The position numbers and the translations under genes were made by a program. Positions 1 to 6,667 of a stretch of DNA of 13,044 bases are shown piece after piece. Each line of letters starts with the position of its first letter. Position 1 is the stretch's first letter. The notes beneath the pieces were generated by a model. The model was not told the origin of the DNA and did no database searches. It saw only the letters and a program-made list of their open reading frames with translations. The DNA is from Paludibacter sp. UBA5753 (GTDB lineage Bacteria > Bacteroidota > Bacteroidia > Bacteroidales > Paludibacteraceae): positions 5,163-18,206 of the forward strand of contig DIFH01000088.1 in NCBI GenBank assembly GCA_002427615.1, given 5' to 3'.

Positions 1-8
1 ACAAATAA

Positions 9-30
9 CCCTTAAAGTCCCGAAGGGACG
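9..30 (-). repeat. Dispersed hairpin repeat, copy 1 (inverted)
   Basis: GTCCC (17-21) and GGGAC (25-29) pair perfectly around a GAA triloop. Read on the minus strand this is GTCCC-TTC-GGGAC followed by TTTAAGGG, the same design as the copies before thrC and ribE. It lies about 160 bases before rlmI. The rest of the spacer (31-189) is AT-rich and shows no confident promoter. Confidence 0.55.
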
Positions 31-189
31 ACATATAATTAATGTGTCAAAGTAGAATTAATATGTTGCAGGAGAAAAATATCACAAAATGCTCTTACTT
101 TTTATGTGCGAAGGGTTTGATTAACTTTTTCCTGTTGTGAGAAAGAATTTCATTAAATATTAATTACAACTTTAAATGCTGTTTAAAAA

Positions 190-1374
190 ATGATTACCGT
201 AATTCTGAAACCCAAAAAAGAGGAAAGTTTACTTCGTTTCCACCCCTGGGTGTTTTCAGGAGCCATTCAACGCATCGAAGGAAAACCGACTGAAGGAGAT
301 TTAGTGGAAGTGCTCGATTGCAACCGGCATTTTTTAGCCATTGGTCATTATCAGATAGGAAGTATAGCGGTAAGGGTGGTAAGTTTTGAACAGCAAACAA
401 TTAACAATGATTTTTGGAACCTTAAAATTGAGCGGGCTTACCAGATGCGAAAATCAATCGGACTGGTTCGACCCGAAAACAATACTTATCGTTTGATTCA
501 TGGCGAAGGCGATTCGTTACCGGGTTTAATTGTTGATGTTTATGATGACACTGCTGTTATGCAGGCGCATTCGGTGGGTATGCACGAAATGCGCGAAACA
601 CTTGCCAAAGCCATTGTTGTCAATGTGCCGGAAGTAAGGAACGTGTATTATAAATCGGAAACAACTTTGCCTTTTAAAGCCGATATTTCGCCCGAGGACG
701 GTTATCTGGTTGGCGGCGATTCGAAAAAATATATCGGTATTGAAAACGGCTTGCAATTCCAGATGGATTGGTTGCGTGGGCAAAAAACAGGTTTTTTTGT
801 CGATCAGCGGGAGAACAGGGCTTTGCTCGAACGCTATTCCGCAGGGAAATCGGTGCTGAATATGTTTTGCTATACGGGAGGTTTTTCGGTTTATGCTATG
901 CGCGGCGGAGCTACCCTTGTCCATTCGGTCGATAGTTCGGCCAAAGCTGTTGAATTAACCGACAGCAATATAAATTTGAATTTCCCTGACGATCCGCGTC
1001 ATCAATCGTTTGCCGAAGATGCTTTCAAATATCTGAATAATCTCCATACGCTCCGCCAGCAATACGATTTAATCATTCTCGACCCTCCGGCATTTGCCAA
1101 ACACCGCGAAGCGTTACGTAACGCCCTGAAAGGTTACAAACGTTTAAATTCCAAGGCGTTCGAGCAAATTAAACCGGGCGGTATTTTATTTACTTTTTCT
1201 TGTTCGCAGGTTGTTACCAAAGAGCAGTTCCGACTGGCAGTGTTTAGCGCAGCAGCCGAAAGCAAACGTAATGTCCGTATTCTGCATCAATTGTCTCAAC
1301 CGGCCGATCACCCTATTAATATTTATCATCCCGAAGGCGAATATCTGAAAGGGTTGGTACTTTGGGTGGAGTAG
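190..1374 (+). CDS. rlmI: RlmI-like 23S rRNA (cytosine-C5)-methyltransferase
   Basis: Predicted cytosolic class I SAM-dependent methyltransferase of the RlmI/RlmK (COG1092) family; E. coli RlmI makes m5C at position 1962 of 23S rRNA. The 394 residues match the family length (E. coli about 396). An N-terminal PUA-like domain holds the typical FHPWVFSGAI (residues 17-26). A central domain ends in TGFFVDQREN (200-209). The Rossmann domain carries SAM motif I, VLNMFCYTGGFSVYA (222-236), an acidic motif II residue in VDSS (247-250), motif IV DPPAF (298-302) and the SCSQ motif (337-340). The start follows an A-rich leader and gives the normal family N-terminus. The gene stands alone between a repeat-containing spacer and its own terminator. 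The exact target base is inferred from the family; a related large-subunit methyltransferase activity is possible. Confidence 0.93.
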   Translation: MITVILKPKKEESLLRFHPWVFSGAIQRIEGKPTEGDLVEVLDCNRHFLAIGHYQIGSIAVRVVSFEQQTINNDFWNLKIERAYQMRKSIGLVRPENNTYRLIHGEGDSLPGLIVDVYDDTAVMQAHSVGMHEMRETLAKAIVVNVPEVRNVYYKSETTLPFKADISPEDGYLVGGDSKKYIGIENGLQFQMDWLRGQKTGFFVDQRENRALLERYSAGKSVLNMFCYTGGFSVYAMRGGATLVHSVDSSAKAVELTDSNINLNFPDDPRHQSFAEDAFKYLNNLHTLRQQYDLIILDPPAFAKHREALRNALKGYKRLNSKAFEQIKPGGILFTFSCSQVVTKEQFRLAVFSAAAESKRNVRILHQLSQPADHPINIYHPEGEYLKGLVLWVE

Positions 1375-1380
1375 GAGTTG

Positions 1381-1406
1381 GTTGGTTTGCTTAATCAACT
1401 TTTTTT
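1381..1406 (+). terminator. Rho-independent terminator of rlmI
   Basis: GTTGGTT (1381-1387) pairs with AATCAAC (1393-1399), seven pairs with one G-U, around a five-base loop. A run of seven T follows (1400-1406). It starts seven bases after the rlmI stop and separates rlmI from the sigma-factor unit. Confidence 0.7.
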
Positions 1407-1469
1407 CCTTGATTTTATAAGTTTGATAGCCGTGTAATAACAAAAAAAATATTTTTTTCGACTAAATAA

Positions 1470-1500
1470 TTTGATTTTTAAATTTCTATTACTATATTTG
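1470..1500 (+). promoter_or_regulatory. Bacteroidota housekeeping promoter for the sigma-factor gene
   Basis: A -33 box TTTG (1470-1473) and a perfect TAnnTTTG -7 box, TATATTTG (1493-1500), are separated by 19 bases, the usual spacing in this phylum. Transcription should begin near 1505-1508, giving a leader of roughly 77 bases. This is the best promoter in the window. Confidence 0.72.
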
Positions 1501-1536
1501 TAGCCTCAACACAATTATTAACCTCTAAAAATTATA

Positions 1537-1572
1537 ATGCCTATTGCTGAAAGATTACTCCGAAATCCATAA
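1537..1572 (+). other. Short upstream ORF (11 codons) in the sigma-factor leader
   Basis: An ATG inside the predicted leader opens a frame for MPIAERLLRNP that stops at TAA (1570-1572), 11 bases before the sigma-factor ATG and in a different frame. It could be a leader peptide tuning translation of the downstream gene. It could equally be chance: no regulatory codon run and no alternative hairpin stands out. Confidence 0.25.
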
Positions 1573-1583
1573 GTTTAGAAGTA

Positions 1584-2177
1584 ATGAAAAATCTGAATCA
1601 ATTAACCGATGATGAATTGGTAAAGTTGTATGAAATAGGCAATAATGGTGCATTTGAAATTTTGCTTTCGCGGTACAAATCAAAAGTTTATTCATATATT
1701 TATTTGATTGTACGTAATAAAGAACTTACTGAAGATATTTTTCAGGACACTTTTATTAAAGCCATTGCCACCATCCAACAGGGTCGTTATGTCGAGTCGG
1801 GAAAATTCCTCGGCTGGGTAAATCGTATTGCCCATAACCTGATTATTGATCACTTCCGCCGCGAAAAGAATGAAAATACTTTCTCGGCTGACAGTGTAGA
1901 CTACGATATAGTGAACAATGCCAAACTTTCGGAAAAAAGTGTGGAAGACACGCTTTCGAATGAACAGGTGCTTTCCGATGTGGTCAGATTAATAGACTAT
2001 TTGCCTGCTTCGCAACAAAATGTGATTCGTATGCGCTTTTTCGAAGATTTAAGTTTCAAGGAAATTGCCGAAATAACGGATGTAAGCATCAACACCGCGC
2101 TCGGTCGTATGCGTTATGCGTTGCTGAATATGCGTCGTATTGCCGCAGAACATGATGTTTATCTCGAAATAAAATAA
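1584..2177 (+). CDS. ECF-type RNA polymerase sigma factor
   Basis: A 197-residue sigma-70 family protein with only regions 2 and 4, the ECF architecture; it directs RNA polymerase to a specific promoter set. Region 2 spans about residues 10-95, with DIFQDTF (51-57) in region 2.2 and AHNLIIDHFRR (83-93) in regions 2.3-2.4. A linker of about 30 residues rich in D, S and N follows. Region 4 (about 128-185) contains LPASQQNVIRMRF (140-152) and a helix-turn-helix FKEIAEITDVSINTALGRMR (158-177). The start codon follows GTTTAGAAGTA and gives the MKNLNQLTDDELV N-terminus that I recall from Bacteroidales relatives. A strong housekeeping promoter lies upstream. No anti-sigma membrane gene follows; the next gene encodes a 59-residue soluble protein. 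The regulon cannot be inferred from sequence. Confidence 0.93.
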   Translation: MKNLNQLTDDELVKLYEIGNNGAFEILLSRYKSKVYSYIYLIVRNKELTEDIFQDTFIKAIATIQQGRYVESGKFLGWVNRIAHNLIIDHFRREKNENTFSADSVDYDIVNNAKLSEKSVEDTLSNEQVLSDVVRLIDYLPASQQNVIRMRFFEDLSFKEIAEITDVSINTALGRMRYALLNMRRIAAEHDVYLEIK

Positions 2178-2212
2178 TCATTTGTCCGGTCAACGTCTTT
2201 GAAAGAAGTGAA

Positions 2213-2277
2213 GTCGGCTTTTCCCTGAATATGTTATTTTACAGAAAAAATTAATGGGAATGTAATTTTTTGCCGAC
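2213..2277 (+). other. Nested inverted repeats between the sigma and small-protein genes
   Basis: GTCGGC (2213-2218) is complementary to GCCGAC (2272-2277). Inside lies a nine-pair A/T hairpin, AAAAAATTA (2245-2253) with TAATTTTTT (2263-2271), whose 3' arm directly abuts the outer 3' arm, so the helices could stack. The region could be a structured leader of the small-protein gene or part of the sigma-factor 3' end. A six-base match over this distance can easily occur by chance. Confidence 0.25.
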
Positions 2278-2322
2278 ACTTGCGTTTATTATTCAGATTA
2301 TAATAAGAACGAATAAGCGCCT

Positions 2323-2502
2323 ATGCAAAAAACTACTACTTCATCAATCAAAACTGACTTGAACGCTAAAAAACTATCGCCGTTAGACCCTAAAACAATG
2401 CAACCTTCCGACGATACTTTACACGGAATTTTACAATTTGCAGCCGCTTACAGGGTACAACGAGTAGCAAAAAATCAGTTTGTCGAAATGTTTTTAAACT
2501 AA
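2323..2502 (+). CDS. Small hypothetical protein (59 residues) behind the sigma factor
   Basis: The ATG follows AATAAGCGCCT and opens a 59-codon frame ending at TAA (2500-2502), with a strong terminator immediately after. I do not recognise a named family. The protein has a Lys/Thr/Ser-rich N-terminus (1-25), then a compact part with PSDDTLHGILQFAAAYRVQR (residues 28-47) and a tail NQFVEMFLN (51-59). The middle should form one amphipathic helix; there is no signal peptide, membrane segment or cysteine. Similar short proteins with an ILxFAxxYRV core occur, as far as I recall, in other Bacteroidales, but I could not check this. Its position 145 bases behind an ECF sigma gene, with no convincing promoter of its own, suggests co-transcription and perhaps a role with that factor. 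Function is unknown. Confidence 0.72.
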   Translation: MQKTTTSSIKTDLNAKKLSPLDPKTMQPSDDTLHGILQFAAAYRVQRVAKNQFVEMFLN

Positions 2503-2509
2503 AAAGAAG

Positions 2510-2539
2510 ACTTCCAAAAACCATTGGAAGTTTTTTTTT
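2510..2539 (+). terminator. Strong Rho-independent terminator after the small protein
   Basis: ACTTCCAA (2510-2517) pairs perfectly with TTGGAAGT (2524-2531) around the loop AAACCA, followed by eight more T. It begins eight bases after the small-protein stop and ends the sigma-factor/small-protein unit. Its T-tract runs directly into the rpe promoter. Confidence 0.88.
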
Positions 2540-2541
2540 GT

Positions 2542-2549
2542 TATTTTTG
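2542..2549 (+). promoter_or_regulatory. Bacteroidota -7 box for rpe
   Basis: TATTTTTG matches TAnnTTTG exactly. No good -33 TTTG is present at the normal distance; the nearest TTG (2524-2526) is 15 bases upstream and lies inside the terminator stem. Transcription would start around 2554-2558, almost on top of the first ATG (2557), which favours the second ATG (2569) as the rpe start. Confidence 0.5.
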
Positions 2550-2568
2550 CAAATAAATGAAATTCAAC

Positions 2569-3219
2569 ATGACTAAAATAATTTCTCCTTCTATATTGTC
2601 AGCTGATTTTGGTAATTTACAATTTATCAGTGAAATGATTAACCGTAGCGAAGCTGAATGGTTACATTTCGACGTGATGGATGGCGTTTTCGTCCCTAAT
2701 ATCTCGTTTGGATTTCCCGTGTTGGAAGCGGTGAAAAAACATTGTAACAAAATGCTCGATGTGCATATTATGATTGTTCACCCTGAGAAATATGTGCAAC
2801 GATTTGCCAAAGCAGGAGCAGGGATGCTTACTTTTCATTACGAAGCGGCTGAGAATCCGCAGGAAGTGATTGATCTGATTCGTGCCGAAGGGATTAAAGT
2901 GGGTATCACTATTAATCCGGATGTGCCTGTGAGCATGCTCGAACCTTATATTGATAAAGTGGACATGGCGCTGTTAATGACGGTATTTGCAGGATATGGG
3001 GGACAAAAGTTTATCGAACAAAGTTATGACCGCATAGATGAATTGCGCGAAATGATACAGCGTAAAAATCCGGCCTGCCTGATTGAAGTGGATGGTGGCG
3101 TAACCCTCGACAATGCGCCCAAACTCTTTGCTCATGGCGTAAATGTGTTGGTTGCCGGAAGTACGGTATTCAATGCGTCCGATCCTTTGAAAATGATAGT
3201 TGATTTGAAAAATGCTTAG
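2569..3219 (+). CDS. rpe: Ribulose-phosphate 3-epimerase
   Basis: Interconverts D-ribulose 5-phosphate and D-xylulose 5-phosphate in the cytosolic pentose phosphate pathway. From this start the protein has 216 residues, normal for the family, and begins MTKIISPSILSADF as expected. Metal and catalytic positions of the TIM barrel are intact: His33 and Asp35 in HFDVMDG (33-39), His66 in DVHIM, Asp175 in EVDGG (173-177), and the phosphate-binding end VAGSTVF (195-201). An in-frame ATG at 2557 would add MKFN, but it overlaps the predicted transcription start. The flexible active-site loop reads MTVFAGYGGQKF (137-148), where the common form is MSVNPGFGGQxF. comEC follows after 114 bases. Confidence 0.95.
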   Translation: MTKIISPSILSADFGNLQFISEMINRSEAEWLHFDVMDGVFVPNISFGFPVLEAVKKHCNKMLDVHIMIVHPEKYVQRFAKAGAGMLTFHYEAAENPQEVIDLIRAEGIKVGITINPDVPVSMLEPYIDKVDMALLMTVFAGYGGQKFIEQSYDRIDELREMIQRKNPACLIEVDGGVTLDNAPKLFAHGVNVLVAGSTVFNASDPLKMIVDLKNA

Positions 3220-3282
3220 TTGATAGTCGTTAGATGATTTAATATTCTCATTTGTTTTTTGTTTGCAGTTTTCAAAAGTTAT

Positions 3283-3300
3283 TGGATGGCTTTCTATCCA
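3283..3300 (+). other. Hairpin in the rpe-comEC spacer
   Basis: TGGATGG (3283-3289) pairs with CTATCCA (3294-3300), seven pairs with one G-U, around a CTTT loop. No T-run follows, so it is not a classical terminator. It may protect the rpe 3' end or shape the comEC leader. No clear TAnnTTTG promoter is seen in this spacer. Confidence 0.35.
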
Positions 3301-3333
3301 TTATAAATTGTTTGAAAAAATAAATTCCCTGCT

Positions 3334-5394
3334 ATGAATTTCCTGCAACGAACACCATTTTTCCGTTTGTTGCTTCCATTGATAATTGGTATCGTTACGT
3401 ATCAATATCTGGAGTTTGCCGATTGGACTCTGTACGTTTTGTTCGGATCATCTCTCGCATTTGTTGTTGTGCCATTATTTTTGCGTAATGCAGATTTGGA
3501 ATATCGATTCCGTTGGCTGTTTGGCTGCGGAGTTTTTTTATTCCTGATATCGCTTGCTTATTTTTTGAGTTTGCAAAAAGAGGATAAAGCAAAATTCAGC
3601 CATCTTGATACGAAAGGAATTTTCAGGGTTGAAATTGCCGAAGCTCCTGTCGAAAAGGCAAAATCATATCTTTGCGAGGTAAAGGTTCTTAAGTTTTACG
3701 GAGATGGAGAGTGGCTTGATGCTCACGGCAATGCCATCCTTTACGTTCAAAAAGACAGTGCATCATCCAACTTATTGTTTGGCGACCGGTTGATGGTGGA
3801 AGCGGAATTCAAAAAACCACCCGGAGCTGAAAATCCTGCCGGATTTAATTATGCCGCTTATCTGAAACGACAGGGAATTGCAGCAACTTGTTATTTGCCA
3901 TCCGGTTCGTGGCAAAAAACCGATCATAATCAGTCTTTTTCCATTCGCCGACTTGCCGATATTACCCGAAATAAATTGTTGGAAATCTATCGCGATTTCA
4001 ACATCGAAGGAGATGAATTTGCCGTGTTGGCTGCGCTCACGCTTGGATATACCGATGCTTTACAGCCCGATTTGCGGGCAAGTTACAGCGCCTCTGGAGC
4101 CATGCACATCCTTTCGGTGAGCGGGTTGCATGTAGGAATAGTTTATGTGGTTATCGCATTTTTATTGGGATTTCTTAATAAATCACAGCGTCAAAAAGTG
4201 ATAAAAACGATTTTGATTACTCTTTTCCTTTGGATTTATGCGTTTCTTACAGGTTTATCTCCTTCAGTTGTTCGCGCAACGCTGATGTTTACTTTTGTGG
4301 CGATCGGGACATCTTTGGAACGGAAATCGCAAATTTACAATACCATTTTCATGTCGGCTTTTTTCATGTTACTGGTAAATCCAAATTTTTTATTCGATGT
4401 GAGTTTCCAGTTGAGTTATGCTGCCGTGTTAAGCATTGTTTTCTTCCAGCACCCCATTTCAAATCTTTTCCCTACTCAAAACAAAGCGCTTCTGTGGTTG
4501 CGTGATTTATTAGCTGTTTCGGTGGCGGCACAACTCGGTACCGTGCCATTTACACTCTATTATTTTCATCAGTTCCCCAATTATTTTTTGCTGACAAACC
4601 TGGTGGCCATTCCGCTTTCTACCTTGGTTATTTATCTGGCTATAGGGTTGTTGTTCGTATCGTTTATTCCTTATCTTTCGGTTGCAGTGGCATTTCTGCT
4701 CAAATGGTCGCTTTGGTTGCTAAATTTTTTGATTGTCGGTATTGAAAATCTGCCTCATGCTGTCTCTGCTGTTTCGTTTGATTTCAGACAAATGACTTTT
4801 GTTCTTGTCGCGTTGTTTTGTGTTTCGGCGTATTTTTATACCAAAAAGTTCGCTCCGCTTTTTGCCGGACTTTCAGCGATACTGATGGTGTCGTTATTCG
4901 GATTGCAAATCAAATACGAGACATTGAATTCTAAGAAGTTAATAGTGTATTCGGGTCAAAAATTTACGCATGTAAACTTTATCGATCGTTCCCGAAATTT
5001 TGTTTATACAACCGATTCTGCCGAACTTCAACGCATTGCCGGTTCGTTTTGGAAAAGTCATAAAATGGACAAGGCTGTTTCCATAGACAAAACTTCGTGG
5101 TATTCCGATGGTTATGCCTATTTCGGAGGAAAAAGAATCCTGATTCTGAATGAAGATATATGGAGAAAAAAAGCTGTTTCACCTCCTTTATATGTCGATT
5201 ATCTGATTATCGGCAATAAGTTGAAGCCCAAAATAAATCAGTTGATAGAAAACGTTAGACCCGGGAAAATAATCGTTGACAAGAGTATTTCCGAGTGGTA
5301 CACCGAAAATATTCGTCAAATATGCAAGGAACGTAATATCCCGTTTTATTCAGTAGCCGAAAAAGGAGCATATATTCTGAATTTTACTGATTAA
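3334..5394 (+). CDS. comEC: ComEC/Rec2 DNA-uptake channel, without nuclease domain
   Basis: Inner-membrane protein that in naturally competent bacteria forms the channel moving single-stranded DNA into the cytoplasm. The 686 residues start with two or three membrane segments (about 9-80). A DUF4131-type extracytoplasmic domain follows (about 85-200), with its end signature NPAGFNYAAYLKRQGI (167-182). The polytopic Competence domain (about 225-500) carries the hallmark HILSVSGLHVGI (258-269), LTGLSPSVVRATLM (305-318) and SFQLSYAAVLSI (357-368). A last membrane segment lies at about 507-525. The C-terminal 160 residues lack the HxHxDH motif of the metallo-beta-lactamase-like domain found in longer ComEC proteins such as that of Bacillus subtilis. 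No other competence gene is nearby, so active transformation cannot be claimed. The ATG follows CCCTGCT without a Shine-Dalgarno site. Confidence 0.92.
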   Translation: MNFLQRTPFFRLLLPLIIGIVTYQYLEFADWTLYVLFGSSLAFVVVPLFLRNADLEYRFRWLFGCGVFLFLISLAYFLSLQKEDKAKFSHLDTKGIFRVEIAEAPVEKAKSYLCEVKVLKFYGDGEWLDAHGNAILYVQKDSASSNLLFGDRLMVEAEFKKPPGAENPAGFNYAAYLKRQGIAATCYLPSGSWQKTDHNQSFSIRRLADITRNKLLEIYRDFNIEGDEFAVLAALTLGYTDALQPDLRASYSASGAMHILSVSGLHVGIVYVVIAFLLGFLNKSQRQKVIKTILITLFLWIYAFLTGLSPSVVRATLMFTFVAIGTSLERKSQIYNTIFMSAFFMLLVNPNFLFDVSFQLSYAAVLSIVFFQHPISNLFPTQNKALLWLRDLLAVSVAAQLGTVPFTLYYFHQFPNYFLLTNLVAIPLSTLVIYLAIGLLFVSFIPYLSVAVAFLLKWSLWLLNFLIVGIENLPHAVSAVSFDFRQMTFVLVALFCVSAYFYTKKFAPLFAGLSAILMVSLFGLQIKYETLNSKKLIVYSGQKFTHVNFIDRSRNFVYTTDSAELQRIAGSFWKSHKMDKAVSIDKTSWYSDGYAYFGGKRILILNEDIWRKKAVSPPLYVDYLIIGNKLKPKINQLIENVRPGKIIVDKSISEWYTENIRQICKERNIPFYSVAEKGAYILNFTD

Positions 5395-5436
5395 TGTCCG
5401 GCAGGATCAAAATCGCTCAAAGTCATATTTTTTTGT

Positions 5437-5444
5437 TATTTTTG
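5437..5444 (+). promoter_or_regulatory. Bacteroidota -7 box for nrnA
   Basis: TATTTTTG matches TAnnTTTG exactly and sits in TTTTTTTGTTATTTTTG, almost the same as the rpe promoter. No -33 TTTG is seen at 17-23 bases upstream. It would place transcription start near 5450, about 18 bases before the nrnA ATG. Confidence 0.5.
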
Positions 5445-5468
5445 TGCTCAATTTTAAACTGAATTTAG

Positions 5469-6491
5469 ATGATTTCAAAAGTTATAGCCGAAGACCTGAT
5501 TTATAAGGTTCAAAAGTCGATTGATAAAGCCGAAAAAATAGTAATTGTTGTGCATGTTGGTCCCGATGGCGATGCTATGGGAGCGTCGCTGGCTTTGTGG
5601 CATTACCTTATGACCATTGAAAAAGAACCTGTTGTGATCGTTCCAACGGCTTTCCCGAATTTTCTCTCGTGGATGCCCGGCGCGGAGTGTGTGTTGGTTT
5701 ACGAAGAAAACAAAGATATAAGCGACAAAATTATTTCGGAAGCTGAACTGATTTTTACACTCGACTTTAATGTGCCGAATCGACTGGAGAAAATGGAGGC
5801 GGTAATTATGAATTCGCCCGCGCCCAAAGTTCTGGTCGATCACCATTTACATCCAAGCGATTTTGCCAAAGTTATTATTTCTTATCCCGAAATCTCATCG
5901 ACCAGTGAGTTGATTTTTCGTTTGATTTGTCGTATGGGCAATTTTTCGAAAATCAACCTGGCTTGTGCCGAGTGTATTTATACCGGTATGATGACCGATA
6001 CGGGGGGCTTTACCTACAATTCGAATAAACCCGAAATTTATACCATAATTTCCGAATTGATAAAATTGGGCGTTGACAAAGACGATATTTACCGTAAGGT
6101 CTTCAATAATTATTCATTTGACCGAATGAAACTTATGGGTTACGCCTTGTATAAAAAAATGAAAGTTTACCCTGAATATAAAGCGGCGCTTATTACTCTC
6201 TCTTCAAAAGAATTGCAGGAATTTAATTATCAAAATGGCGATTCGGAAGGATTGGTAAATATGCCATTGTCGATTGATGGCGTTATTTTTTCTGTATTTA
6301 TGCGTGAGGAGACCGACAAAATTAAAATTTCCCTGCGTTCGCAAGGCGCTTTTCCTGTCAACAAAGTCTCTGCCGATTTGTTTAATGGTGGCGGACATTT
6401 GAATGCAGCCGGTGGTGAAAGTTATACGACCCTGCACGAAGCCGTGAAAAGATTTGAAGAAGCTTTGCCGGATTATAAAGATTTTTTGTGA
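5469..6491 (+). CDS. nrnA: DHH-family bifunctional oligoribonuclease/pAp phosphatase
   Basis: Cytosolic phosphoesterase that degrades 2-5 nt RNA oligomers and dephosphorylates 3'-phosphoadenosine 5'-phosphate; it replaces Orn in many bacteria. The 340 residues fit NrnA (B. subtilis about 313). The DHH domain has motif I, HVGPDGDAMG (29-38), with His29, Asp33 and Asp35, motif II Asp99 in LDFN, the DHH motif itself in VDHHLHPS (123-130), and Asp177 in MMTDTGGF (174-181). The C-terminal DHHA1 domain holds the substrate-binding GGGHLNAAGG (307-316). All metal-binding residues are present. A -7 box lies about 25 bases upstream, so it is probably transcribed on its own or with some read-through from comEC. 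The start follows AATTTAG. Confidence 0.93.
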   Translation: MISKVIAEDLIYKVQKSIDKAEKIVIVVHVGPDGDAMGASLALWHYLMTIEKEPVVIVPTAFPNFLSWMPGAECVLVYEENKDISDKIISEAELIFTLDFNVPNRLEKMEAVIMNSPAPKVLVDHHLHPSDFAKVIISYPEISSTSELIFRLICRMGNFSKINLACAECIYTGMMTDTGGFTYNSNKPEIYTIISELIKLGVDKDDIYRKVFNNYSFDRMKLMGYALYKKMKVYPEYKAALITLSSKELQEFNYQNGDSEGLVNMPLSIDGVIFSVFMREETDKIKISLRSQGAFPVNKVSADLFNGGGHLNAAGGESYTTLHEAVKRFEEALPDYKDFL

Positions 6492-6496
6492 GACCC

Positions 6497-6529
6497 CTCA
6501 CAATCTCCATGAAAGAGAGGAGAAGTGAG
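6497..6529 (+). other. Imperfect hairpin after nrnA
   Basis: CTCAC (6497-6501) pairs with GTGAG (6525-6529), and TCTCC (6504-6508) with GGAGA (6519-6523), separated by a small internal loop; the apical loop is about ten bases. No T-run follows. It begins six bases after the nrnA stop and may be a degenerate member of the repeat family in this spacer. Confidence 0.4.
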
Positions 6530-6564
6530 AGTTTCGACCTTGTAAAACAATAATAAATTGCTTC

Positions 6565-6586
6565 TTCTTCCTTTGGAAAGGGAGAA
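6565..6586 (+). repeat. Dispersed hairpin repeat, copy 2
   Basis: A nine-pair stem (6565-6573 with 6578-6586, one G-U) closes a TGGA loop: a pyrimidine arm, TTTGG, then a purine arm with GGGAGAAAG. It follows the same plan as the other copies but lacks a clear GGGGCT tail, so membership is tentative. It lies upstream of apgM. Confidence 0.4.
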
Positions 6587-6601
6587 AGAGAAATCAACAA
6601 T

Positions 6602-6639
6602 ATGAAACGAGTCTACGCCAAAGGCGAGACGAGTTCCAT
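6602..6639. repeat. 38-bp palindromic (REP-like) element
   Basis: The arms ATGAAACGAGTCTACGCC (6602-6619) and 6623-6639 form an imperfect hairpin with an AAA loop. The pairs are CGCC/GGCG, a bulged A (6615), GTCT/AGAC, tandem G-A mismatches, CAA/TTG, one A-C mismatch, then ATG/CAT. Its first 11 bases recur exactly at 12961-12971 and its overall design recurs at 13010-13044. It supplies a false ATG in frame with apgM. Confidence 0.65.
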
Positions 6640-6667
6640 ACAACCTAAAAAAAACAATTATTATCGT

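Noticed and set aside
1..189. CRISPR or tandem repeat array among the hairpin repeats
   Set aside because: The repeats here and downstream are single copies kilobases apart with differing arms, without regular spacers or cas genes.
526..924. 132-codon minus-strand frame inside rlmI
   Set aside because: Shadow of the methyltransferase coding sequence; low-complexity His/Ile-rich peptide without domain signatures.
2280..2304. Apparent -35/-10 pair (TTGCGT and TATAAT) before the small-protein gene
   Set aside because: The spacer is only 13 bases, and the primary sigma factor of Bacteroidota uses TTTG/TAnnTTTG boxes.
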